From Amycolatopsis sacchari (GTDB lineage: Bacteria; Actinomycetota; Actinomycetes; Mycobacteriales; Pseudonocardiaceae): DNA of 64,000 bases. Every line of letters begins with the position of its first letter. Position 1 is the first letter of the stretch. Positions 7,959 to 16,774 of the stretch are shown here, in pieces. The DNA lies in contig NZ_FORP01000008.1 of the NCBI RefSeq assembly GCF_900114035.1, positions 186,001 through 250,000 on the forward strand, given 5' to 3'. A program made the translations under genes and the position numbers. The notes beneath the pieces are model-generated. The model had not been told where the DNA came from and made no database searches. It saw nothing but the letters and a program-made list of their open reading frames with translations.

Positions 7959-9444
7959 CCGACGTCTCCTGCCCTCCTCGCTGCGCGGAAAGCTGATCGC
8001 GCAGCTCATCGCCCTGCTCGCGGTGGTGTGCCTCGTCGTCGGCCTGGTCACCGAGCTCGCGCTGCGTGGTTTCCTCATCTCCCAGCTCGACGACCGCCTC
8101 GCGGCCGCGAGCGAACGCGGCTCGCGCCCGCCGCCCGCCGGCACGCCGTCGTTCCCCGTCGGGCAGCACCCGCCGGACGCGTTGCGCGTGCCGGGACAGG
8201 GCATCGGCACGCTGAGCGTGCTCGTCGGTCTCGACGGCGTGATCCGTTCGGGGGTGCTGCGGGGTGTCGCGCCGACGCCGGAGAACCCGTTCCCCAGTGA
8301 CCCGGTCCCCGAGGACGGGCTGCGGGTGCTGCTCGCCCTGCCGCCGGACGGTCAGCGGCACAGCGTGGACCTCGGTGAGCTGGGCGAATACCGAGTCGTG
8401 TCCGTGCACAACGCGTATGGAGCGGTGCTGATCACCGGTCTGCCGTTGAGCGATGTGACGGCGACGCTGTGGCAGCTGGGCTTCATCTTCGGCGGCGTCG
8501 CGCTCGGCGGACTGCTGCTGGCGGGCGGGATCGGTGCCGTGACGATCCGCCGGACGATGCGTCCGCTCGACCGGCTCGCGCACACCGCCGCCCAGGTCTC
8601 CGAGCTGCCGCTCGACCGGGGCGAGGTGGTGCTGTCGGTGCGGGTGCCCGAGGCCGACACCGACCCGCGGACCGAGGTCGGCAAGGTGGGTGCGGCGTTC
8701 AACCGGATGCTCGGGCACGTCGCGGGGGCGCTGTCCGCCCGGCAGGAGAGCGAGAGCCGGGTCCGGCAGTTCGTCGCCGACGCCAGCCACGAGCTGCGCA
8801 CCCCGCTCGCGGCGATCCGGGGTTACGCCGAGCTGACCCGGCGCAGCTCGGACGAGGTGCCCCCGGAGATCGCGTTCGCGATGAGCCGCGTGGAGTCCGA
8901 GTCGGCCCGCATGACGACGCTCGTCGAGGACCTGCTGCTGCTCGCCCGGCTCGATTCCGGGCGCAACCGCGTGCACGAGCCGGTGGACCTGACGCGCCTG
9001 GTCATGGATGCCGTCGCCGACGCCCAGGCCGCCGGCCCTGGCCATCGCTGGGTGCTCGACGTGCCGCCGGAGCCGCTCGTCGTGGTCGGTGACGCCGATC
9101 AGCTGCACCAGGTGGTGCTGAACCTGCTGAACAACGCCCGTACGCACACCCCACCGGGCACGCTGGTCACCACCGCGCTGTCCACTGCGGACGGTCAGGT
9201 GACGCTCACGGTCACCGACGATGGCCCCGGTATTCCGGAGAAGATGCTGCCGGAGGTGTTCGAGAGGTTCGCCCGGGGAGATACGTCGCGCTCCCGCGCG
9301 GCCGGCAGCACCGGGCTGGGGCTGGCGATCGTGGCCGCCGTCGTGGCGGCGCACAAGGGCGAAGTGGACGTGTCGAGCGAACCGGGGCGGACGCGGTTCC
9401 GCGTCCGTTTTCCCGCCGACGATTTCCCTCCGGTGGAGAAGTGA
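7936..9444 (+). CDS. Sensor histidine kinase (PhoR/TrcS-like)
   Basis: About 502 residues: membrane helix 1 (LIAQLIALLAVVCLVVGLVT), an extracytoplasmic sensor of about 140 residues, membrane helix 2 (about 8470-8550), a HAMP linker, HisKA with phospho-acceptor H285 in ASHELRTPLAAIRGY, and an HATPase_c domain (N box LNLLNNARTH, G1 DDGPGIP, G2 GSTGLGLAI). It pairs with the response regulator, whose 3' end it overlaps. I chose ATG 7936; GTG 7924, four codons upstream, is equally possible. The signal sensed cannot be told from sequence. Confidence 0.9.
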   Translation: MSSSRPSSRRLLPSSLRGKLIAQLIALLAVVCLVVGLVTELALRGFLISQLDDRLAAASERGSRPPPAGTPSFPVGQHPPDALRVPGQGIGTLSVLVGLDGVIRSGVLRGVAPTPENPFPSDPVPEDGLRVLLALPPDGQRHSVDLGELGEYRVVSVHNAYGAVLITGLPLSDVTATLWQLGFIFGGVALGGLLLAGGIGAVTIRRTMRPLDRLAHTAAQVSELPLDRGEVVLSVRVPEADTDPRTEVGKVGAAFNRMLGHVAGALSARQESESRVRQFVADASHELRTPLAAIRGYAELTRRSSDEVPPEIAFAMSRVESESARMTTLVEDLLLLARLDSGRNRVHEPVDLTRLVMDAVADAQAAGPGHRWVLDVPPEPLVVVGDADQLHQVVLNLLNNARTHTPPGTLVTTALSTADGQVTLTVTDDGPGIPEKMLPEVFERFARGDTSRSRAAGSTGLGLAIVAAVVAAHKGEVDVSSEPGRTRFRVRFPADDFPPVEK

Positions 9445-9481
9445 CGTACTGGCGGTCGTTCATCGCCCGTTGGTGACGCGC

Positions 9482-9510
9482 TCACAGCTCCCGCACAGCC
9501 GCACCACATG
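9482..9510 (+). promoter_or_regulatory. PhoP-box-like repeats before the glycosyltransferase operon
   Basis: TCACAGC (9482-9488), four bases, GCACAGC (9493-9499), then a weaker CCACATG (9504-9510), all at 11-bp steps. This nearly equals the published PhoP direct repeat and the cluster at 7147-7175. It lies 34-62 bases before the likely start of the GT2 gene and downstream of the kinase stop. Confidence 0.65.
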
Positions 9511-9543
9511 GTCGGCACAATCCTGACGGCCACCGTGGTTCGC

Positions 9544-10779
9544 ATGACGACCTCCGCAGACGCTTCCCCCGCAGCGCCGCGGGCCTCCTCCCCGGCAGGC
9601 ACTCCGAACCCCGTACTGGACGTGGTCATCCCGGTATACAACGAGGAGACAGACCTCGCACAATGTGTATACAGATTGCATACGCATCTTCGGGACCACG
9701 TGCCGTATGCGTACCGCATCACGATCGCGGACAACGCGAGCACCGACAGCACACTGGCCATCGCCCGGGGGCTCGCCGAGGAGATCCCCGAGGTCGAGGT
9801 CGTCCACCTGGACGAGAAGGGGCGCGGCCGGGCGCTGAACGCGGTGTGGTCGGCGTCCGACGCGCAGGTGCTGGTGTACATGGACGTCGATTTGTCGACC
9901 GACCTGGCGGCGCTGTTGCCGCTCGTCGCCCCGCTGATCTCCGGGCACTCGGACCTTGCGATCGGCTCGCGGCTCGCGCGGGGTGCCCGGGTCGTCCGCA
10001 GGCCGAAGCGGGAGATCATCTCGCGCTGCTACAACCTGATCCTGCGCGGCACGCTCGCCGCGAAGTTCTCCGACGCGCAGTGCGGGTTCAAGGCGATCCG
10101 CGCCGACGTCGCCAGGCAGCTGCTGCCGCTGGTCGAGGACACCGGCTGGTTCTTCGACACCGAACTGCTCGTGCTCGCGCAACGCGCGGGCCTGCGCACC
10201 CACGAGGTGCCGGTCGACTGGATCGACGACCCGGACTCCTCGGTGAACATCGTCGCGACCGCAACCGCCGACCTGAAGGGGGTCGCGCGCATGATCCGCG
10301 CCTTCGCCAAGGGCTCACTGCCGCTCAGCGAGATCCGCGCCCAGCTGGGGCGCGCGCCGATCGGCGTGTCGACCCCGGGCGTGCCGCCGCGGCTGGCCAC
10401 GCAGCTGGTGCGCTTCGCCGCGATCGGCGTCGGCAGCACGCTCGCGTACCTCGTCCTGTACGTGCTGCTGCGGGGCGCGGTGGGCGCCCAGTGGGCGAAC
10501 CTCGTGTCGCTGCTGGTCACCGCGATCGCCAACACCGCCGCCAACCGCCGGTTCACGTTCGGTGTGCGTGGCTCCGCCGGCGCCGGGCGGCACCAGTTCG
10601 AGGGCCTGATCGTGTTCGGCCTCGGGCTGGCGCTCACCAGCGGTTCGCTGGCGCTGCTGCACTCCGGGGGCGAGCCGAACCGGTTCGTCGAGCTCGTGGT
10701 CCTGGTGCTCGCGAACCTCGCCGCGACCGTGCTCCGCTTCCTGCTGTTCCGCAACTGGGTCTTCCGCAAGAACCGATAG
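9544..10779 (+). CDS. GT2 glycosyltransferase fused to a GtrA membrane domain
   Basis: About 411 residues. The N-terminal GT-A domain resembles dolichol/polyprenyl-phosphate mannosyltransferases: VVIPVYNEE, TIADNASTDSTL, VYMDVDLSTDLA (DXD-type) and GSRLARGA, with QCGFKAIR later. The C-terminal 130 residues form a GtrA-like domain of about four membrane helices. It probably makes a polyprenyl-phosphate sugar and helps flip it for use by the GT39 enzyme encoded 13 bases downstream. I chose ATG 9544 because the ATG at 9508 lies inside the PhoP-like box. Codons about 9661-9690 are unusually AT-rich (TGT GTA TAC AGA TTG CAT ACG CAT CTT). Confidence 0.88.
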   Translation: MTTSADASPAAPRASSPAGTPNPVLDVVIPVYNEETDLAQCVYRLHTHLRDHVPYAYRITIADNASTDSTLAIARGLAEEIPEVEVVHLDEKGRGRALNAVWSASDAQVLVYMDVDLSTDLAALLPLVAPLISGHSDLAIGSRLARGARVVRRPKREIISRCYNLILRGTLAAKFSDAQCGFKAIRADVARQLLPLVEDTGWFFDTELLVLAQRAGLRTHEVPVDWIDDPDSSVNIVATATADLKGVARMIRAFAKGSLPLSEIRAQLGRAPIGVSTPGVPPRLATQLVRFAAIGVGSTLAYLVLYVLLRGAVGAQWANLVSLLVTAIANTAANRRFTFGVRGSAGAGRHQFEGLIVFGLGLALTSGSLALLHSGGEPNRFVELVVLVLANLAATVLRFLLFRNWVFRKNR

Positions 10780-10792
10780 GAGAACCGTTCAG

Positions 10793-12664
10793 ATGACGAC
10801 TGCGTCCGCCGCGCCACCCGCGTACGCCGGGGCCGGCCCCGTCGCAGCCACTCGCCAGGCGGGCAGGCCGCGGTGGGTCCGCCCCGCCGTGGCCGTCCTG
10901 CTGCTCGCGACCGCGGCGCTGTACCTGTGGAACCTCGGTGCGTCCGGCTACGGCAACGACTTCTACGCGATGGCCGTCCAGGCGGGCACGAAGAACTGGG
11001 AGGCCCTGTTCTTCGGCTCGCTCGACCCCGGCAACGTGATCACCGTCGACAAGCCGCCCGCCGCGATGTGGCTGATGGCGCTTTCCGGCCGGATCTTCGG
11101 CTTCTCCAGCTGGAGCATGCTGGCGCCCAACGCGTTGTGCGGCGTCGGCTCGGTGGGTTTGCTGTACCTCGCCGTGCGGCGCACGAACGGTCCCGCCGCG
11201 GGACTGCTGGCCGGCGCGGTGCTCGCGCTGACGCCGGTCGCCGCGATGATGTTCAAGTTCAACAACCCGGACGCCCTGCTCGTCCTGCTCATGACGCTCG
11301 GCGCCTGGTGCACGGTCCGCGCGCTGGAGAAGGCGAGCACGGGGTGGCTCGTCCTCGCCGGGGTCGCGATCGGGTTCGGGTTCATCACCAAGATGCTGCA
11401 GGCGTTCCTGGTGCTGCCCGCGTTCGCACTGGTGTACCTCGTCGCGGCGCCCACCGGGCTCGGCAGGCGGGTGCTGCAGGTGCTCGCCGCCGGGGTCGCG
11501 GTGCTGGTGTCCGCGGGCTGGTACGTCGCGGTGGTGGCGTTGTGGCCGGCGTCGAGCAGGCCGTACATCGGCGGCTCGACCGACAACAGCGCGCTCGAAC
11601 TCGCCTTCGGCTACAACGGCCTCGGCCGCATCTTCGGCGGTGACGGCAACGGCGGCGGTGGTGGCGGCGGGAACGGCATGTTCGGCGGCGAAACCGGCAT
11701 CACCCGGATGTTCGGCTCGTCGTTCGGGTCGGAGATCTCGTGGTTGCTACCAGCGGCGCTCATCGCGCTCGTCGCCGGGCTGTGGTTCACGCGGTTCTTG
11801 CCGCGCACGGACCGCACCAGGGCCGGCCTGCTGCTGTGGGGCGGCTGGACCGTGGTGACGGCACTGGTGTTCAGCTACATGAGCGGCACCATCCACCCGT
11901 ACTACACGGTGGCGCTCGCGCCGGGCATCGGCGGCCTGATCGGCATCGGCGCGCTCGAACTGTGGCGGGGCAGGCACAACTTCCCGGCCCGGGTGTGGCT
12001 CGCGGTGATGCTCGCCGCGACCGGCGTGTGGGACTTCATCCTCCTCGACCGGGTGTCGTCCTGGCAGCCGTGGCTGCGCTGGGTGCTCCTGCTGCTCACC
12101 GCCATCTTCGTGGCGGGGCTGCTGTTCGGCGCGGATCGCATCCGGGAACTGGCCGTCGTGCTCGGTGTCGGGGCACTGCTCACCGGGATGCTCGGCACGA
12201 CGGCATACGCGGTGGTCACTGCATTCACCCCGCATACAGGTTCCATACCGACGTCCGGGCCGTCGAGCGCGGCGATGGGCGGGTTCGGCGGCGGTATGGG
12301 CGGCGGTTTCGGTGGCCGTGGTGAGTCCGACAGCGCGGTGATCGACCTGCTGAAGGGCACCACCACCAAGTGGGCGGCCGCGACCAACGGCTCCCAGTCC
12401 GCCGCCGGCCTCGCGCTGAACTCGGACAAGGCGGTCATCGCCATCGGCGGGTTCAACGGCGGCGACCCGGCGCCGACCCTGGAGCAGTTCAAGCAGTACG
12501 TCGCAGACGGCCAGATCACGTACTACGTCTCCGGCGGCATGGGCGGCTTCGGCGGCCGTGAGGGCAGCGGGTCCATCGCCGAATGGGTGGAGCAGAACTT
12601 CACCGCCACGACCGTCGGCGGCTCCACTGTTTACGACCTGACGAAACCCCTCGCCCAGTCCTGA
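10793..12664 (+). CDS. GT39/ArnT-like polyprenyl-phosphate sugar transferase
   Basis: A 623-residue multi-pass protein with about 11-13 membrane helices. The first loop has the acidic GNDFYAMAVQAG motif and VDKPPAAMWLMALSG typical of the GT39/83 family (PMT, ArnT, YkcB). These enzymes transfer a sugar from a lipid carrier to a protein or envelope glycan on the outer face. Gly-rich loops occur inside (DGNGGGGGGGNGMFGGE) and near the end (MGGFGGGMGGGFGGRGE). The last 130 residues form a soluble extracytoplasmic domain (WAAATNGSQSAAGLALNSDK). AGGAG precedes ATG 10793, and the gene is in an operon with the GT2-GtrA gene. Confidence 0.9.
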   Translation: MTTASAAPPAYAGAGPVAATRQAGRPRWVRPAVAVLLLATAALYLWNLGASGYGNDFYAMAVQAGTKNWEALFFGSLDPGNVITVDKPPAAMWLMALSGRIFGFSSWSMLAPNALCGVGSVGLLYLAVRRTNGPAAGLLAGAVLALTPVAAMMFKFNNPDALLVLLMTLGAWCTVRALEKASTGWLVLAGVAIGFGFITKMLQAFLVLPAFALVYLVAAPTGLGRRVLQVLAAGVAVLVSAGWYVAVVALWPASSRPYIGGSTDNSALELAFGYNGLGRIFGGDGNGGGGGGGNGMFGGETGITRMFGSSFGSEISWLLPAALIALVAGLWFTRFLPRTDRTRAGLLLWGGWTVVTALVFSYMSGTIHPYYTVALAPGIGGLIGIGALELWRGRHNFPARVWLAVMLAATGVWDFILLDRVSSWQPWLRWVLLLLTAIFVAGLLFGADRIRELAVVLGVGALLTGMLGTTAYAVVTAFTPHTGSIPTSGPSSAAMGGFGGGMGGGFGGRGESDSAVIDLLKGTTTKWAAATNGSQSAAGLALNSDKAVIAIGGFNGGDPAPTLEQFKQYVADGQITYYVSGGMGGFGGREGSGSIAEWVEQNFTATTVGGSTVYDLTKPLAQS

Positions 12665-12666
12665 CC

Positions 12667-12672
12667 TACACT
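12667..12672 (+). promoter_or_regulatory. -10 element of the SRP RNA gene
   Basis: TACACT lies at the stop codon of the GT39 gene, seven bases before the first base of the SRP RNA stem (about 12679-12680). No convincing -35 is seen at the usual distance. Confidence 0.5.
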
Positions 12673-12678
12673 GTGTGG

Positions 12679-12764
12679 CGGACCCCCGCGGCGTCCATCC
12701 TGTGAACCTCCCCAGGGCCGGAAGGCAGCAAGGATAAGCAGGCTCTGACGGGTGCGGGGGTCCC
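12679..12764 (+). ncRNA. ffs: Small signal recognition particle RNA (4.5S type)
   Basis: The terminal stem pairs GGACCCCCGC (12680-12689) with GCGGGGGTCC (12754-12763). The conserved Ffh-binding domain is present: GGCCGGAAGGCAGCAAGGAT (starting in 12717) with the GGAA tetraloop, and the asymmetric-loop partner AGCAGG. This RNA forms the SRP with Ffh and targets membrane proteins. Its position directly before dnaX is common in actinobacteria. The exact ends are estimated from the stem. Confidence 0.93.
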
Positions 12765-12771
12765 CTTGTTC

Positions 12772-12788
12772 GTCGGCCGTTGGCCGAC
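12772..12788 (+). terminator. Short hairpin after the SRP RNA
   Basis: GTCGGCC-GTT-GGCCGAC forms a 7-bp stem with a 3-base loop, starting 8 bases after the SRP RNA. It is a plausible terminator without a clear T-run. Confidence 0.45.
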
Positions 12789-12813
12789 TTCCCTCGGGCC
12801 CGAACCCGATTGC

Positions 12814-12841
12814 TTCTGGGGGCCGAGCCCCCAGACCCCCA
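12814..12841 (-). repeat. Partial copy of the 57-bp dispersed repeat
   Basis: CTGGGGGC-CGA-GCCCCCAG (12816-12834) followed by ACCCCCA matches, in reverse orientation, the last 26 bases of the element found at 47839-47895 and 59503-59559, with about four differences. It lies in the 354-base gap between the GT39 gene and dnaX. The rest of that gap (12842-13006) is GC-rich and shows nothing else. Confidence 0.6.
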
Positions 12842-13018
12842 CGGTGCGAGCTCCTCACCTTGGCGGGCGCTGGGCACGTGTCGGGTGGACCAGCGTCGCT
12901 TCGCATCCGGTGGTCCCGGAGAGCGGTCGGGTGGGCCTGGTGCGGCGGGGGCCGGTGAGCGGCGTGCGGGCGGTGGCTCCGGCGTCGGGGGGTGGGGTCG
13001 GGGCGGTAGTCTCGCTGC

Positions 13019-15037
13019 GTGGCTTTGGCTCTTTACCGGAAGTACCGTCCGGCGACCTTCGCCGAGGTCGTCGGGCAGGAGCACGTCACCGAACCGCTCC
13101 GCACCGCGCTCGCGGCCGGGCGCATCAACCACGCGTACCTGTTCTCCGGGCCCCGGGGCTGCGGGAAGACGTCCAGCGCGCGCATCATGGCGCGCTCACT
13201 CAACTGCGCCGAGGGCCCCACCCCCGACCCGTGCGGCAAGTGCGACTCGTGCCGTGCGCTCGCCCCCGAAGGCCCCGGCAGCATCGACGTCACCGAGCTC
13301 GACGCCGCCAGCCACGGTGGCGTCGACGACGCCCGCGAGCTGCGTGACCGCGCCTTCTACGCGCCGGCCGAGTCGCGCTACCGGGTGTTCATCATCGACG
13401 AGGCCCACATGGTCACGACGCAGGGTTTCAACGCCCTGCTCAAGATCGTCGAGGAGCCGCCGGAACACCTGATCTTCATCTTCGCCACCACCGAGCCGGA
13501 CAAGGTGCTGCCGACGATCCGCTCGCGCACGCACCACTACCCGTTCCGGCTCATCCCGCCGAGCGCGATGCGGGACCTGCTGGAGCGCAACGTCGCGGCC
13601 GAGGGCATGCACGTCGACCCGGCCGTGTACCCGCTGGTGATCCGCGCCGGCGGTGGTTCCGCGCGGGACACGCAGTCGGTGCTCGACCAGTTGCTCGCCG
13701 GTGCCGGGCCGGAGGGCGTGACCTACCAGCGCGCGGTGTCGCTGCTCGGCGTCACGGATGTCGCGCTCATCGACGACATGATCGACGGGCTCGCGGCGGA
13801 GGACTCGGCCGCGGTGTACGGCACGATCGAGCGGCTCACCGAGGCCGGGCACGACCCGCGACGCTTCGCGTCGGACCTGCTGGACCGGCTGCGGGACCTG
13901 GTGCTGGTGCGCTCCGTGCCCGACGCCGCCGCGCGTGGACTCGTGTCCGCGCCGGAGGACGAGCTGGCGAGGATGGCGGCGCAGGCCGAGCGCGTCGGCC
14001 CCGCGACGCTGACCCGGTACGCGGAGATCGTCCACAACGGACTCTTGGAGATGCGGGGCGCCACCGCGCCGCGACTGCTGCTGGAGCTGCTGTGCGCCCG
14101 GATGCTGCTGCCCGCCGCGTCCGAGAGCGAGGCAGCGGTGTTGCAGCGCCTGGAACGGCTCGAACGGCGTGCCGCGGCGGGTGGTCCCGTGGCGGCGGCT
14201 CCTGTTGCCACTCCGGGGGCCCCCGCACCTGCTGCCGCTCCTGCGGCCGTCGCGCCTGCCGCTGTCCCCGAGCGGACGTTCCAGCGGCCGTCGCAGCGCC
14301 CGGCCGCCGAACCGGCACCCGAACCCCGTCCCGCACCGGCGCGCCCGGCCCCTGAACCGCCGCGCCCGGCTCCCGAAGCACCGCGGTCGGAGCCGGAACC
14401 CGTTGTGGCGCAAGAGGAACCTGTGCAGGCCCCAGCGCCGGCGGCACCGGGTGGCGTGGACGCGGCGGCCATCCGGCGGATCTGGCCGGACCTGCTCGCG
14501 GCGATCCGGAAGACGAGCCGCAGCACGGAGGCGATGCTCACGCACGCGACGGTGCAGAGCGTGGAGGGTTCGCTGGTCGTGCTGTCGCACACGGCGGAGC
14601 CGCTGGCGCGACGGCTGTCGGAGGCACGCAACGCGGACTTCATCGCGGCGGCACTGCACGAGGTGCTGGGCGGTTCGTGGCAGGTGCGGTGCGTGCACGG
14701 CGGCGGTGGTGGAGGTGGCGGTTCGGCCCGCCCGAGCGGTGGTCCGCGGCCGCAACAGGGACCGCCGCAGCGCGAGGCGCCGCAGCAACAGCAGCGCACG
14801 TTCCAGCGCCCGGCACCGGCTCCCGCGCAGCAGCAGCCCGCGCCGAAGCCAAAGGTCACCACCACCGAGCCGGACATCCCGCTCCCGCCGGAACCGGACG
14901 AGGACGAGGTCGCGATCCTGGCGGAGGAATCCGCCTTCGACGAGCCCGCCCCCCTGGCAGCCGCCCCGGCGATCGACCCGGAGGAAGAGGCACACCGCCT
15001 CCTCGCCGAACACCTCGGCGCCCGCCCCCTGGATTGA
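13019..15037 (+). CDS. dnaX: DNA polymerase III gamma/tau subunit
   Basis: Clamp-loader ATPase of the replicative polymerase, 672 residues. It starts with the typical YRKYRPATFAEVVGQEHV; Walker A is GPRGCGKT (44-51), followed by the four-cysteine zinc module (LNCAEG..CGKCDSC), Walker B IIDEAHMV and sensor motif ATTEPDKV. The C-terminal half is a long Pro/Ala/Glu-rich linker plus the tau region. No slippery sequence for gamma production was noticed. GTG 13019 is preceded exactly by TAGTCT (13007-13012) and six bases, with no ribosome-binding site, suggesting a leaderless mRNA. Confidence 0.95.
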   Translation: MALALYRKYRPATFAEVVGQEHVTEPLRTALAAGRINHAYLFSGPRGCGKTSSARIMARSLNCAEGPTPDPCGKCDSCRALAPEGPGSIDVTELDAASHGGVDDARELRDRAFYAPAESRYRVFIIDEAHMVTTQGFNALLKIVEEPPEHLIFIFATTEPDKVLPTIRSRTHHYPFRLIPPSAMRDLLERNVAAEGMHVDPAVYPLVIRAGGGSARDTQSVLDQLLAGAGPEGVTYQRAVSLLGVTDVALIDDMIDGLAAEDSAAVYGTIERLTEAGHDPRRFASDLLDRLRDLVLVRSVPDAAARGLVSAPEDELARMAAQAERVGPATLTRYAEIVHNGLLEMRGATAPRLLLELLCARMLLPAASESEAAVLQRLERLERRAAAGGPVAAAPVATPGAPAPAAAPAAVAPAAVPERTFQRPSQRPAAEPAPEPRPAPARPAPEPPRPAPEAPRSEPEPVVAQEEPVQAPAPAAPGGVDAAAIRRIWPDLLAAIRKTSRSTEAMLTHATVQSVEGSLVVLSHTAEPLARRLSEARNADFIAAALHEVLGGSWQVRCVHGGGGGGGGSARPSGGPRPQQGPPQREAPQQQQRTFQRPAPAPAQQQPAPKPKVTTTEPDIPLPPEPDEDEVAILAEESAFDEPAPLAAAPAIDPEEEAHRLLAEHLGARPLD

Positions 15038-15485
15038 GTCCTGGGCGGGTTGCCGGGCCCCGGTGGGCTGAGGTTTCGGGTGGTGGACTGTCGAGGCTGG
15101 GGATGCCTGCGAACGAGGCTGCCGGGATATCGCTGCCGGGGCAGGGTGGCTGGCTGAGCTGTTGGGGCAGCGGGCCGCCGGGCCCGAGCGCGGCGAGCCG
15201 GGGTGGCGGAGTCCCGCTGGCCGCTGTGCGGCTTGGCCTCTCGGCCTCGCCGCTCCGCCCGCCGCTGCGGCTCCGCGCCGCTCGCCCGCACGCCGCGCCG
15301 CTCGCCCGCACGCCGCTCCGCGCGCCCGGCTGCGCCGCGCGCCCCGCCGCTTCGCGGCTGCGCGGCTCCGTCCCCCGGCTCCGCCCGCCGCTCCGCCGTT
15401 CCGCCGTTCCGCCGCTCCGCCCGGCCCCGCGGCTCCGCCCACCGCTCCGCGCCCCACCACTCCGCGCCCCCACCCCCACCCCGCC
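15038..15485. repeat. Intergenic low-complexity GC tract with a 20-bp tandem duplication
   Basis: This 448-base gap separates dnaX from the convergent amidase gene. Bases about 15235-15480 consist of many variants of GCTCCGCC and GCCGCTCGCC. A perfect tandem pair of a 20-base unit occupies 15274-15293 and 15294-15313. Open frames across it on both strands give biased Arg/Pro/Ala/Gly peptides and are not credible genes. No terminator with a T-run is visible. Confidence 0.7.
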
Positions 15486-16292
15486 TCAACCCAAAAAAGC
15501 CTCAACCCCCGCGGCAATCGCCTGCGCGTACCGCGCCCGCCCCTCCGGGCTGGCCATCGCCGCCGCCTCGGTCGCGTTGCGCATGTTGCCGCATTCCACC
15601 AGGGCGGCCGGGCGGGTCGAGAGGTTGAGACCGGCGAGGTCGTCCCTGGGGTAGATGCCCGCGGACCCGAGGTACGTCGACGTCGGGTAGCCCGCCTGCT
15701 GCAGCGAGTCCCGCAGGGCGTGGGCCAGCGAGATCGACGGCTCGCCTTGCGCGGGGTTCAGCGGCGGCGCCGAGTACGACACGTGGAACCCGTGCGCAAC
15801 GGGCGAAGTCGACCCGTCGGCGTGGATCGAGACCACCGCGTCCGCGTTCGCCTCGTTGCCGATGGCCGCTCGCCTGTCCACACAAGGTCCGACGCCGTTG
15901 TCGTCGTTCCGCGTGTACTCGACCCGCAGTCCGGCCGCCCTGAGCAGCGCCCCCACTCGCTGCGCGACGTCCCACGTGAACGCGTGCTCCGGGTACCCCT
16001 GTCTCGTCGCGGTTCCCGTGGTGTTGCACGGTTTCGTCTCGCCACGCCCCGCCGGGACGGGCTTGTTGATCACGCCCGGGTGGCTCGCGTTACCACCGTT
16101 GTGCCCGGGATCGAGCACCACGACCCGCTGCGGCCGGGACGACGACGGCGCAGCAGAAGACGGCACAGACGGAGCCCCGGAAACACTGGACGGAACAACA
16201 GAAACCCCCGGCGAACCCGGCACCGGACTCCCGCCACCACTCGTGCACCCCGCGAGCAGCAGCGTCCCCGCCAGCACCATCCGCCACCTCAT
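15486..16292 (-). CDS. N-acetylmuramoyl-L-alanine amidase, lipoprotein (Rv3717/Ami1-like)
   Basis: Zinc amidase of the Amidase_3 family that cleaves the peptide stem from MurNAc in peptidoglycan. The 268-residue protein has a lipoprotein signal ([16 protein letters not shown], acylated Cys16), a Ser/Pro-rich linker, and then the catalytic domain: DPGHNGG (zinc His), [18 protein letters not shown] (zinc His) and the catalytic Glu in VECGNM. M. tuberculosis Rv3717, also near recR, is secreted. The lipobox here suggests membrane anchoring, a difference worth noting. Start ATG 16292 is chosen for the signal; six codons upstream another in-frame start exists. Confidence 0.9.
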   Translation of the reverse strand: MRWRMVLAGTLLLAGCTSGGGSPVPGSPGVSVVPSSVSGAPSVPSSAAPSSSRPQRVVVLDPGHNGGNASHPGVINKPVPAGRGETKPCNTTGTATRQGYPEHAFTWDVAQRVGALLRAAGLRVEYTRNDDNGVGPCVDRRAAIGNEANADAVVSIHADGSTSPVAHGFHVSYSAPPLNPAQGEPSISLAHALRDSLQQAGYPTSTYLGSAGIYPRDDLAGLNLSTRPAALVECGNMRNATEAAAMASPEGRARYAQAIAAGVEAFLG

Positions 16293-16396
16293 GCGCCCAC
16301 CGTCGCACACCCCCGGGGCGCCGGAGCGCCTGCCACGCCCACCGGACGTTAGTCTGGGCAGTACGTGCAGGTCCCTTCACGGATGGGAAACGGCAA

Positions 16397-16762
16397 ATGG
16401 TCAACCCCGGCGGCGGAATGCCCGACATGCAGGCGATCCTCCAGCAGGCGCAGCAGATGCAGCAGCAGCTCGTCGCGGCGCAGGAGGAGCTCGCCCGCAC
16501 CGAGGTCACCGGCAGCGCCGGCGGTGGACTGGTCACCGCGACGGTCACCGGCGGCATGGAACTGAAGAGCCTCAAGATCGACCCGAAGGTCGTCGACCCC
16601 GAGGACACCGAGACGCTGGCCGACCTGGTCGTCGCCGCGGTGCGGGACGCCAGCAAGAACGCGCAGAAGCTCACCGAGGAGAAGCTCGGCCCGGTGACCG
16701 GCGCGCTCGGCGGCGGCATGCCCGACCTCGGCGGGTTCGGCCTGCCCGGGCTCGGCCAGTAG
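16397..16762 (+). CDS. YbaB/EbfC-family nucleoid-associated protein
   Basis: A 121-residue DNA-binding protein: N-terminal helix rich in Gln ([20 protein letters not shown]), then the conserved [20 protein letters not shown] beta part and a C-terminal helix, with a Gly/Leu-rich tail. It forms dimers that clamp DNA; the gene sits before recR in most bacteria. The recR start follows its stop by 12 bases, so the two are co-transcribed. Confidence 0.93.
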   Translation: MVNPGGGMPDMQAILQQAQQMQQQLVAAQEELARTEVTGSAGGGLVTATVTGGMELKSLKIDPKVVDPEDTETLADLVVAAVRDASKNAQKLTEEKLGPVTGALGGGMPDLGGFGLPGLGQ

Positions 16763-16774
16763 AAGGCGACCGGG

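Noticed and set aside
13196-15517. Very long open frames opposite dnaX
   Set aside because: They arise from high GC content; the peptides are Arg/Ala/Pro/Gly-rich without any motif, and dnaX is certain on the other strand.
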